The notes under the pieces are model-generated. The model was not told the origin of the DNA, did not search any database, and saw only the letters and a list, made by a program, of their open reading frames with translations. Made by a program: the position numbers and the translations under genes. From Spirosoma arboris (GTDB taxonomy: Bacteria; Bacteroidota; Bacteroidia; Cytophagales; Spirosomataceae): a stretch of DNA of 64,000 nucleotides. The number at the start of each line of letters is the position of its first letter. The stretch's first letter is position 1. This document shows, one piece after another, positions 26,151-33,876 of this stretch. The DNA lies in contig NZ_WPIN01000005.1 in assembly GCF_009754945.1 (NCBI RefSeq), positions 372,001 to 436,000 of the forward strand, in the 5' to 3' direction.

Positions 26151-26489
26151 TTACCCGCCAATCAATTGAAACTTCCCTGGTGGAATGGCCTCCCATAAAC
26201 GATTCCGCATTTCCTGAATATCATTTAACGCCCGAACGCCCAAAGCCGTCAGAGTGAAAAAGCGCTTGCGTCGTCCACCCCGCTCGGCTGTGGCTCCCCC
26301 CATACTGGACTCCAGATAGCCTTTCTCCTCCAATCGGTATAAAGTGGCATGAACGGCGCTCATGGTTATCGAACGCCCGGTCTGTTTCTGCACCTCTTCC
26401 CAGATGTTGACGCCATAGGCTTCTTCTGAACAAGCAGCTACGACCAGCAACACAATTTCTTCGAACTCCCCTAAAAAGGCCCTTCGCAT
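26151..26489 (-). CDS. PadR family transcriptional regulator (operon 2)
   Basis: A 112-residue winged-helix protein, the same length as the regulator of operon 1 and clearly its paralogue: LGEFEEIVLLVVAACSEEAYGV, SAVHATLYRLEEKGYLESSMGG and the wing GGRRKRFFTLTALGVRALND. It heads the operon P6-P5-nitrilase, with 46 bp to P6. By family analogy it represses its own operon in response to an envelope or chemical signal. The upstream sequence carries the same promoter-like element and paired palindromes as operon 1, so the two operons are probably controlled together. Confidence 0.9.
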   Translation of the reverse strand: MRRAFLGEFEEIVLLVVAACSEEAYGVNIWEEVQKQTGRSITMSAVHATLYRLEEKGYLESSMGGATAERGGRRKRFFTLTALGVRALNDIQEMRNRLWEAIPPGKFQLIGG

Positions 26490-26529
26490 AGCGGTAAACG
26501 ACTGAGGTGATTAGTTGTAATTTTGCAAA

Positions 26530-26546
26530 ACAAATAACCTGCCAAA
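26530..26546 (-). promoter_or_regulatory. Sigma-54-like promoter of PadR operon 2
   Basis: On the minus strand the sequence is TTTGGCAGGTTATTTGT: GG-N10-GT with a TGGC -24 part and a TTTG -12 part. It shares TTTGGC-N5-ATTTGT and the following N5-AAAAT-N3-AACTAATCA with the element before PadR 1. It lies 40 bp upstream of the start codon. The match between two otherwise diverged upstream regions is the main support. Confidence 0.5.
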
Positions 26547-26596
26547 GCCCAAAAAGGCCATTGGGAGCCACCAATAAGGCTCGCTATCAAAAACAT

Positions 26597-26634
26597 TGTC
26601 CGAAACCGTACAGTTTATGTCCGGTAGTGAACAG
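26597..26634. promoter_or_regulatory. Paired 16-bp palindromes upstream of PadR operon 2
   Basis: Two imperfect palindromes lie at 26597-26612 (TGTCCGAAACCGTACA) and 26619-26634 (TGTCCGGTAGTGAACA), again 22 bp apart. On the minus strand both fit TGTnC-N6-GGACA. They are 50 bp upstream of the sigma-54-like element, 11 bp closer than in operon 1, which is one helical turn. Confidence 0.55.
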
Positions 26635-26772
26635 CTAATCTGGACAGGCGAACCCTACCCTCAGATAAGGACGAGTTTAGGAACAACCGCTGTCTATTTG
26701 GGTTATCCCTATAGCTGAAACTGCTCAGCGAGGATCATCACAGTTCAACAGCCAACCTTTGGCATACCTACG

Positions 26773-27825
26773 ATGACGACATCCATGACAAACCTACTGG
26801 CGCGCTTCTACCGGAAGCTGTTCGCCGACTCAATACCATTGCCTATGACAACGACGAAAAAGAAAACGAAGGACAACCAAAGCTTCTTTTCAAATGCGTG
26901 GATCGTATTGCACGATTCATTCAACGGTTTCCTTGATGACCGTTGTCTGAAATTGAGTGCAGCCCTAGCCTACTACACTATTTTTTCGCTGGCTCCGCTA
27001 CTGGTCCTAATTATCTCACTTACCAGTATCTTTTTTGGTCAGGAAGCGATTCAGGGGCAGATTTTCGGGCAGATCAATGGCTTGGTGGGCAATGAAGCAG
27101 CCAAGCAAATTCAGGACATGATCAAAAGCGTTGGTCTGTCGGGAAAGACCAGTACCGCTCTCATTATTGGTATCGTTACGCTGGTACTAGGCGCTACCAG
27201 TATTTTCGTTGAAATTCAGGATTCGGTCAACCTGATCTGGCGAGTCAAGCCAAAACCCAAGAAGGGCTGGGTGAAGATCCTCAAAGATCGACTTCTATCG
27301 TCTTCCCTAGTCGTTAGTCTGGGTTTTCTACTACTGGTTTCCTTAATTATAAATGGGCTGGTATTAGCCCTGAGCAGTACCCTAACGCGTTACCTGCCGG
27401 GTCTAGGCGTATATGTCATCAGTGCGTTTAATTTCTTAATCAGCACGGGTGTCGTTACGGTTCTGTTTGGTGTTATTTTCAAGGTCTTGCCCGATGCCAA
27501 AATAGACTGGAAAGATGTTCGTGGGGGTGCGATCTTTACGGCTCTACTCTTTATGTTGGGGCGTTACCTGATCGGTTTATATATTGAAACAACCAGCACC
27601 AGTTCGACCTACGGTGCGGCTGGCTCTCTGATAGTTATTCTGACCTGGATTTACTACACAGCAGCAATTCTCTACTTCGGCGCTGAGTTCACGCAGGCAT
27701 ATGCCAACCATTTCGGCATCAAAATAGAACCCGCCGACTATGCAGTGTACGTGGAGCAAACCGAACGCGAGCGCGACGTTGCCACAATACCAACACAGAA
27801 AAAAGTAGAACAAGCCAACAAGTAA
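26773..27825 (+). CDS. YihY/BrkB family inner-membrane protein
   Basis: A 350-residue protein with about six membrane helices. The family signatures are LSAALAYYTIFSLAPLLVLI near residue 60, the pair NLIWRVKPKPKKGW and LGFLLLVSLIINGLVLALSS, and GGAIFTALLFMLGRYLIGLY followed by YGAAGSLIVILTWIYYTAAI and LYFGAEFTQAYANHFG. YihY/BrkB proteins are widespread inner-membrane proteins, once taken for RNase BN; their function is not settled (a transport or envelope role is suspected). The ATG at 26773 gives a 45-residue cytoplasmic tail; an ATG at 26845 (MTTTKKK) is also possible. The C-terminus is charged and cytoplasmic. It is a single gene facing away from the PadR operons. Confidence 0.9.
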   Translation: MTTSMTNLLARFYRKLFADSIPLPMTTTKKKTKDNQSFFSNAWIVLHDSFNGFLDDRCLKLSAALAYYTIFSLAPLLVLIISLTSIFFGQEAIQGQIFGQINGLVGNEAAKQIQDMIKSVGLSGKTSTALIIGIVTLVLGATSIFVEIQDSVNLIWRVKPKPKKGWVKILKDRLLSSSLVVSLGFLLLVSLIINGLVLALSSTLTRYLPGLGVYVISAFNFLISTGVVTVLFGVIFKVLPDAKIDWKDVRGGAIFTALLFMLGRYLIGLYIETTSTSSTYGAAGSLIVILTWIYYTAAILYFGAEFTQAYANHFGIKIEPADYAVYVEQTERERDVATIPTQKKVEQANK

Positions 27826-27910
27826 TATTTTTCGACAGGATTAACAGGATAATGAAGGATTTGCTTCTAGGTTTTACGCTGCCTTATCCTGTCAATCCTG
27901 TCGAAAAATA
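27826..27910. repeat. 27-bp-arm inverted repeat after the YihY gene
   Basis: Arms 27826-27852 and 27884-27910 pair with one mismatch; each contains TTTTTCGACAGGATT-ACAGGATAA. It begins directly at the YihY stop codon and is likely to work as its terminator as well as being a dispersed repeat. Confidence 0.8.
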
Positions 27911-28051
27911 AACCTTGGCCTGTTACATCAGCCGGGAAATAGATACTGGATTAGCTAATCTATAAATGATTTTAGCTTAGAGTAAGCCTATTTGGAGAAA
28001 TAATTGCTTTTTTACAGGCTGATTTCAAAACCTATTTTCCGTGCTGCTACA

Positions 28052-29749
28052 ATGAACCAACTTAACCAGACAGATTACATTATTTTTCTCCTGTATTTCA
28101 TTGGTGTCTCCTCCTACGGATACTGGATTTTCAAACAAAAACAAAAGACCAAACTCGATACCAAAGACTTTTTCCTGGCCGAAGGATCGCTGACCTGGTG
28201 GGCCATCGGGGCATCCATGATTGCCTCCAATATCTCTGCCGAACAGTTTATTGGCATGTCGGGAAATGGATTCACTTTCGGGGTGGCGGTGGCTGTGTAT
28301 GAGTGGTTTGCGGCTCTCGCGCTGATCATCGTGGCCATATGGTTCATGCCTATTTATCTGAAGAACCACATTTATACGATGCCGCAGTTTTTGAAAACGC
28401 GGTATAACGAAACGGTGAGTCTGATCATGGCCATTTTCTGGCTTTTTCTCTACGTATTCGTCAACTTGACTTCTATCTTATTCCTGGGTGCACTGGCAAT
28501 CAGCACCTTAGTTGGTGGCGACTCGTTTCACCCAATCGTAATCGGGCTGAGCATTTTTGCCATTGTGATCACGCTGGGCGGTATGAAAGTAATTGGCTTT
28601 ACCGATGTAATTCAGGTGGGTGTCCTGATTATTGGTGGGTTGGTAACTACTTACATTGCCTTACAATTAGTTAGCCAGAAGTTCGGCCTTGGCAACGATG
28701 TTGTTGCTGGTTTTTCGGCTATGATGAAAGACGCCGACGATCACTTCCACATGATCTTTGAAAAACCCGGCCCCAACACCTCGCAAGTTGACATCAATAA
28801 ATACTTGACACTACCCGGCATGGCGATGTACTTTGCCGGTATCTGGATCGTGAACCTGAACTACTGGGGCTGTAACCAGTACATCACCCAACGCGCCCTC
28901 GGTGCCGATTTGAAAACTGCCCGCACAGGGATTCTCTTTGCTGCCTTGCTGAAGATGTTCATGCCGCTTATCGTAATGCTACCCGGTATTGCGGCTTATG
29001 TCCTCTATAAGAACGGCAGCCTTCAGGAGCAAATGGCACCCGGCGGAAAACTCCTTGCTGATAACGCCTACTCGGCTATTTTAACCTTCCTGCCAAACGG
29101 CCTCAAAGGTCTCTCTATGGCTGCATTGACAGCCGCTATTGTCGCATCGCTGGCAGGTAAAGCTAACTCGATCTCAACGATTTTCACGCTCGACATTTAC
29201 CAGAAATACATCAAAAAAGACGCTAGCCAAAAGCAACTGGTATGGGTGGGCCGAATCACCATTTTTGCCGCTATGCTGCTGTCTATTGGTCTGACATGGC
29301 AGGATGCACTGGGCATTGGTCGTGAAGGTGGTTTTACGTTCATTCAGAAATATACAGGTTATCTAAGCCCCGCCATTTTTGCGGTGTTTATCTTAGGCTT
29401 CTTCTGGAAGCGTACAACAGGATCAGCTGCTGTGGCTGGTATTCTGGGCGGTTTTGGTCTGGCCGTTTTGTTCAATAACTACGCGCCTGATTTATTCGGT
29501 CACGAAACGATCCTGTACACGGCTTATCCAAATGGTAATGGTGGCTACGAAATTCCCTTCCTGATTTGCATGGGCTGGGCTTTTTTCTTCACCATCCTGC
29601 TCATGGTTGCCATAAGTCTGGCAGGGCCGGCCATCAACAAGAAAGCTTTTGTTATCGATGCGAGCATGTTCCGTCTGGCACCAGGCGCAACAGCACTGAC
29701 CGTTATCATTTTGTTGCTGGTTACGGTTCTGTACGTTCGCTTCTGGTAG
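28052..29749 (+). CDS. Sodium/solute symporter (SSS family, SGLT-like)
   Basis: A 565-residue membrane protein with 13-14 predicted helices. SMIASNISAEQFIGMSGNGF near residue 55-75 is the signature of vSGLT-like sodium/galactose symporters, and MYFAGIWIVNLNYWGCNQYI, AALTAAIVASLAGKANSIST and the STIFTLDIYQKYI motif match the family sodium-binding and core helices. It probably imports a sugar with Na+. I chose the ATG at 28052 because it starts right before the first helix (LNQTDYIIFLLYFIGV); a TTG at 28004 would add 16 residues. It is followed after a hairpin by an MFS transporter. Substrate is not determined. Confidence 0.9.
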   Translation: MNQLNQTDYIIFLLYFIGVSSYGYWIFKQKQKTKLDTKDFFLAEGSLTWWAIGASMIASNISAEQFIGMSGNGFTFGVAVAVYEWFAALALIIVAIWFMPIYLKNHIYTMPQFLKTRYNETVSLIMAIFWLFLYVFVNLTSILFLGALAISTLVGGDSFHPIVIGLSIFAIVITLGGMKVIGFTDVIQVGVLIIGGLVTTYIALQLVSQKFGLGNDVVAGFSAMMKDADDHFHMIFEKPGPNTSQVDINKYLTLPGMAMYFAGIWIVNLNYWGCNQYITQRALGADLKTARTGILFAALLKMFMPLIVMLPGIAAYVLYKNGSLQEQMAPGGKLLADNAYSAILTFLPNGLKGLSMAALTAAIVASLAGKANSISTIFTLDIYQKYIKKDASQKQLVWVGRITIFAAMLLSIGLTWQDALGIGREGGFTFIQKYTGYLSPAIFAVFILGFFWKRTTGSAAVAGILGGFGLAVLFNNYAPDLFGHETILYTAYPNGNGGYEIPFLICMGWAFFFTILLMVAISLAGPAINKKAFVIDASMFRLAPGATALTVIILLLVTVLYVRFW

Positions 29750-29774
29750 TTTTCAGAAATACGGAACGATAAAC

Positions 29775-29835
29775 CGAAAGGCACAAAGAACACAGAGCAT
29801 TTAATTGCTTTCTCTGTGTTTTTTGTGCCTTTTCG
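29775..29835. terminator. Hairpin between the SSS symporter and the MFS gene
   Basis: The arms CGAAAGGCACAAAGAACACAG (29775-29795, extending to 29797) and the complementary CTCTGTG...GCCTTTTCG (29812-29835) pair nearly completely (one bulge, one mismatch), with an internal T-run. It probably ends the symporter transcript. The sequence type recurs as an intergenic repeat in this group as far as I recall. Confidence 0.65.
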
Positions 29836-29864
29836 CATATTAAATTTACCTCTTTACAAACCCC

Positions 29865-31097
29865 ATGACAAGTTCTACCTCCCCCACCTCACTACGTCCA
29901 CTATTTACTTTACCCGTCATTGTAGCCGCACTGGGTTATTTTGTGGATGTCTATGACCTGTTACTATTCAATATTGTTCGAGTTCCAAGTCTCAAAGACC
30001 TCGGCCTGTCCGAAGCTGACATTTCGCTGGTAGGTGGTAAGATTATCAACTATCAGCAAACGGGTCTGCTGGTGGGCGGCATTTTATGGGGTATCCTGGG
30101 CGATAAACGGGGAAGGCTATCTGTCCTTTTTGGGAGCATCATTACCTATTCGCTGGCGAATATTTTCTGTGGTTTTGTTCATGACCCTCAGCTTTATGCC
30201 TGGCTTCGGTTTGTAGCGGGCCTGGGTCTGGCAGGGGAGTTAGGAGCAGGTATCACCTTGGTAAGTGAGATTTTACCCCCACGTCTGCGTGGTTATGGTT
30301 CGTCGCTGATAGCTGGTGTAGGCTTATTAGGTGCCGTAGTCGCTTATTTTACGGTTACTCTGTTCGACTGGCGGACAACGTACTTCATTGGTGGTGGACT
30401 GGGTTTAGGCTTATTACTCCTGCGGGTAAGTGTTCTCGAATCGGGTATGTTCAAGCGTGCCCAGCAGACAGGTGTATCGAGAGGAAATTTCTGGGCCTTA
30501 TTTCGGGGGAAAAGCCAGATTTTGCGGTATTTCCGTTGCATGGGTATCGCCCTCCCAACCTATCTGGTTATCGGCATTCTGACCACTTTCGGGAATGAAT
30601 TTGGGAAAGCATTAGGCATTCAGGAAGCTATTCAGCCGGGACGTTGCGTCATGTTTACGTATATCGGCATGGTCGTTGGCGATTTGTTAAGTGGCACATT
30701 AAGTCAATGGTTCCAGTCACGCAAGAAAGCCATTGGGCTTATGATGGGCATGGCTTTCTTTTTTGTCGTGATCTACTTATATGCCGGCATTAGCTCAACA
30801 GGTACGTTTTATGCCATCTGTGTGGCCATGGGTTTTAGCATCGGCTATATTGCTATGTTCCTGACTATCACAGCCGAAAGCTTTGGCACCAACCTCCGCG
30901 CAACCGCCACAACCTCCGTTGCCAATAACGTTCGGGCCACTACGTTGCTCACCATTCCGGCCTTTCAGGCTATGAAACCTTCGTTAGGCGTGATTCAATC
31001 TGCCGCTATTGTAGCCATTATCTGTTTTGGGCTTGGCGTATGGTCGTTGCTTACGATGGAGGAAACATTTGGGAAGGAATTGGATTATAGTGAATAG
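29865..31097 (+). CDS. MFS transporter
   Basis: A 410-residue protein with 12 predicted membrane helices. Motif A is seen as GILGDKRGR at ~75-83 between helices 2 and 3, and AWLRFVAGLGLAGELGAGI plus SEILPPRLRGYGSSLIAGVG match the helix 4-5 region of the sugar-porter/AAHS-type members. FGTNLRATATTSVANNVRA near the C-terminus is also typical of that group. The likely role is proton-coupled uptake of a small organic acid or sugar; the substrate cannot be read. It comes 115 bp after the SSS symporter with a hairpin between, so it may have its own promoter. Confidence 0.88.
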   Translation: MTSSTSPTSLRPLFTLPVIVAALGYFVDVYDLLLFNIVRVPSLKDLGLSEADISLVGGKIINYQQTGLLVGGILWGILGDKRGRLSVLFGSIITYSLANIFCGFVHDPQLYAWLRFVAGLGLAGELGAGITLVSEILPPRLRGYGSSLIAGVGLLGAVVAYFTVTLFDWRTTYFIGGGLGLGLLLLRVSVLESGMFKRAQQTGVSRGNFWALFRGKSQILRYFRCMGIALPTYLVIGILTTFGNEFGKALGIQEAIQPGRCVMFTYIGMVVGDLLSGTLSQWFQSRKKAIGLMMGMAFFFVVIYLYAGISSTGTFYAICVAMGFSIGYIAMFLTITAESFGTNLRATATTSVANNVRATTLLTIPAFQAMKPSLGVIQSAAIVAIICFGLGVWSLLTMEETFGKELDYSE

Positions 31098-31527
31098 TCC
31101 CTCACCCCCAACCCCTCTCCCAGAACGGGAGAGGGGAGAAAATTAATACTCCCAATTTCCGTTCGGCTTGGCTTTGCCGTTCGAGGACCTCTGGCCACTT
31201 TTAATGTAGCTGTATATTCTCAAGCCAGTAAAAATAGTCTTTACTGATACATTAGTCGAATAGAAAAGCTAAGCAAGAATATAAGTTAGCCCCTCTCCTG
31301 TTTTGGAGTGAGAGGAGGGCAGGCAATTGCTAATCTCTATTACTATTTAATCTAGTTTTAAGCGTCCTGAACCACATCCAATCCGCTATTGTTCAGGAAA
31401 CAAGTCAGAAACTAACTAGTAGTTTCTCTTTATAGGTTTCTGACCGTTCGTTTGTACATGATATGGACGAGACAAGCTTATAGAGTTGCATATAAAGATC
31501 TGTACCGATTGCAACTCACAAGACTAA
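31098..31527. other. Gene-free gap of 430 bp with short hairpins
   Basis: No coding potential is seen. At 31112-31136 there is a perfect 10-bp-arm hairpin (CCCCTCTCCC, loop AGAAC), probably the MFS terminator. A related imperfect copy lies at 31290-31315 (CCCCTCTCCTG against GGAGTGAGAGG). At 31404-31444 GTCAGAAAC pairs with GTTTCTGAC, and an alternative inner stem AGAAACT/AGTTTCT shares the same bases. The last 80 bp should hold the promoter of the GAF operon, but I find only a weak TAGGTTTC match at 31433-31440. Confidence 0.6.
31112..31136. terminator. Hairpin after the MFS transporter
   Basis: A perfect 10-bp stem with a 5-nt loop, GC-rich, located 14 bp after the stop codon and followed by an A-rich stretch, not a T-run, on the plus strand. 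It may act as a terminator or only as a dispersed CCCCTCTCC-type repeat. Confidence 0.5.
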
Positions 31528-33876
31528 ATGGATATGGAAACAGCATTTACTTTTCCGAAAATAGACGATTTACCCCTTCAATTTCAGTTATCGTTTCGCC
31601 CCTTTCTTGCTTTCCTGAAAGCACAACAAAAACAGTGCACATCGGCCGATGGGTTATACGAATTGTACGCGTATTTGATTAGTCAGTTCAGCGCGGCAGT
31701 GGCCATTGAGGATGCACATAGTGGGCCTATTGACGAAGCACGATTGAAAGAGCTTTTTCAGTTGGCCACAATAGCCGTTTTACCACTTGATCACTCAAAA
31801 CGGAACATTGCGTATTCGTTTGGCCTGCCAGTTCCGTTAACGATTTATCATTACTCAAACGCATTTGAGCAGATCGTTCATGAATCGCCGGATTTTCTGC
31901 TCACGTTGCCAAATCAGATCCGAAAGCAGGAACGGCAACGGTTTGCCTACCATCTTATTCTAAAGAAATGCTATGGTATTGAGGTAAATAAAGGCAATGG
32001 GCCCTCCTTTCGCATTCAAAATAAACAGAACGGTCTGGCGAGGTATTACCAACTAGATATCAATCAGTCGTTTATGGAGCCCCATTTCGATGGGAAATTA
32101 CCAGCCTTACAACCAGCCTGGGTCGACTTCGTTAAACATGCGACCCCGATCCCTGATGATGTAGAGCCACTGCCACTAGAGGAATTTTCGTTTGAGGGCT
32201 TTTCGTTTTTCCTGATGGAAGACGTAACGGAGGCTGAAACCATTCAGCAGTTGCAGGATGTCTTTGCTCACTTACACTCTGATACTGAACCCATTATTTA
32301 TCAACGTTTTGAGTCGGCCCTTCGCAATCTCTGTGGGCAACCCGATTTACAGATTGGGCTCATATCACTGCCCCAGGTGAATGGGAAGTTTGTATACCAC
32401 CCCGATGCCAAAACCCGGAGTGTTTTCTTACGCAATACTGACATGCATCTGGACGGTGTTGAAGATCCCAGAGCGCAACAGATGATCACCCAACTGTTCA
32501 ACAATCCTACTCCACATATTTTCTCTGATTTAAATGGACTCCCCGAAGCGAAACGGCAGGTTTTCCATCAGCAGGGAATTCGGAGTTTTATGTTGTACCC
32601 TATCTCGGCCGCCAATGAGGTGTTGGGGATGTTGGAAATGGGAAGTCCAATCGTAGGTGGCTTAAATGAAACCATACTGGCTCGGGTCGAACAAATTATT
32701 CCGCTCATTCAGGAATTGCTACGTTACCAACTCAATCAGTTCAATAACAACATAGAGCAACTTATTCGGAAGAAATTTACGTCGCTACAACCTTCAGTAG
32801 AATGGAAGTTTTATGAAGCTGCCTGGAAACAACTGAGCCGAAACCCAAACGAGCCAACTGGAAGTGAAACGATACCTGTTCGGTTTCCGCAGGTGTATCC
32901 GCTGTATGGTGCCGTCGATATTCGAAACTCATCCATCGAGCGCCACAAAGCGGTTCAGCGGGATTTAGCCGATCAATTAACAGCGATTGACGAAATCTTT
33001 TCAAATCCAGACTTTCCATCGAACTGGGATAGACCCGAACAACTTCGGGAAGAGAGTTACCAATGCCAGCACAAGCTTATAGCGGGACTTTCGCCGGAGG
33101 ATGAGCCAGATGTAACCCTGTTTCTGGAGCAGGAAGTGAATCCCTATTTTCGATCCCTGCTACCCAATTATCCTTCACTAGATGGAGCTATCAGGCGCTA
33201 TTTTGCACAGATTAACCCAGCCACTGGCTTATTCAATCAGGCACTAAAACGCTATGAGCGAAGCATGGATTGGCTCAATGTGACGGTGAACGAGTACATT
33301 GATGCAGAAGAGAAAAAGCTGCAAACCATTTACCCGCATTATTTTGAACGCTATCGTACCGACGGCACGGAATATACAATATTCATCGGTCAGTCGATTG
33401 CGCCCAAGCTTGAATTTGATCCGGAAATTAACCACCGATTCTTTCATTGGCAGTTGACATCCATGGTGGAAATGGCCCAGCTAACCCATCGATTATTGCC
33501 CATTTTGCCGCTACCCTTACAAACGACTCAGCTAATTTTGGCGCACAATCAACCCGTTGACATCAGTTTCCGGCACGACGAGCGTCGGTTCGATGTAGAG
33601 GGATCGTATAGTATTCGCTATGAAGTGCTGAAAAAACGGATAGATAAAGCACTGATCGAAGGTACACAGCAGCGATTGACCCAGCCCGATACCATTGCAT
33701 TGGTCTATAGTCATCCGTCTGAAATAGCCGATTATCTGCCTTTCATTGCCCAAATGCAGAACAGTGGACAACTACAGCCTAATCTGGAATACCTCGATCT
33801 GGAGCCAATGCAGGGCGTTGTTCACCTCAAAGCGTTACGTATTCACATAAACTACAACGAATCCACGCAGGCATGA
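31528..33876 (+). CDS. GAF domain-containing protein
   Basis: A 782-residue soluble protein. A GAF-like domain spans roughly residues 235-405 (ITQLFNNPTPHIFSDL, RSFMLYPISAANEVLGMLEM), followed by a helical region and the motif VYPLYGAVDIRNSSIERHKA at ~455, which recurs in Bacteroidota proteins of this type. GAF domains bind small ligands such as cyclic nucleotides, but the ligand cannot be told here. No output enzyme domain is recognisable in the C-terminal half. Its stop overlaps the start of the phosphatase-barrel gene by 4 bp (ATGA), so the two are translationally coupled. It heads the operon that ends in polyphosphate kinase and may be a sensor for it. Confidence 0.75.
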   Translation: MDMETAFTFPKIDDLPLQFQLSFRPFLAFLKAQQKQCTSADGLYELYAYLISQFSAAVAIEDAHSGPIDEARLKELFQLATIAVLPLDHSKRNIAYSFGLPVPLTIYHYSNAFEQIVHESPDFLLTLPNQIRKQERQRFAYHLILKKCYGIEVNKGNGPSFRIQNKQNGLARYYQLDINQSFMEPHFDGKLPALQPAWVDFVKHATPIPDDVEPLPLEEFSFEGFSFFLMEDVTEAETIQQLQDVFAHLHSDTEPIIYQRFESALRNLCGQPDLQIGLISLPQVNGKFVYHPDAKTRSVFLRNTDMHLDGVEDPRAQQMITQLFNNPTPHIFSDLNGLPEAKRQVFHQQGIRSFMLYPISAANEVLGMLEMGSPIVGGLNETILARVEQIIPLIQELLRYQLNQFNNNIEQLIRKKFTSLQPSVEWKFYEAAWKQLSRNPNEPTGSETIPVRFPQVYPLYGAVDIRNSSIERHKAVQRDLADQLTAIDEIFSNPDFPSNWDRPEQLREESYQCQHKLIAGLSPEDEPDVTLFLEQEVNPYFRSLLPNYPSLDGAIRRYFAQINPATGLFNQALKRYERSMDWLNVTVNEYIDAEEKKLQTIYPHYFERYRTDGTEYTIFIGQSIAPKLEFDPEINHRFFHWQLTSMVEMAQLTHRLLPILPLPLQTTQLILAHNQPVDISFRHDERRFDVEGSYSIRYEVLKKRIDKALIEGTQQRLTQPDTIALVYSHPSEIADYLPFIAQMQNSGQLQPNLEYLDLEPMQGVVHLKALRIHINYNESTQA

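Noticed and set aside
7842..26489. MacB-type efflux pump with its own ATPase and adaptor
   Set aside because: No Walker A/ABC signature protein and no membrane-fusion adaptor gene is found in or next to either operon.
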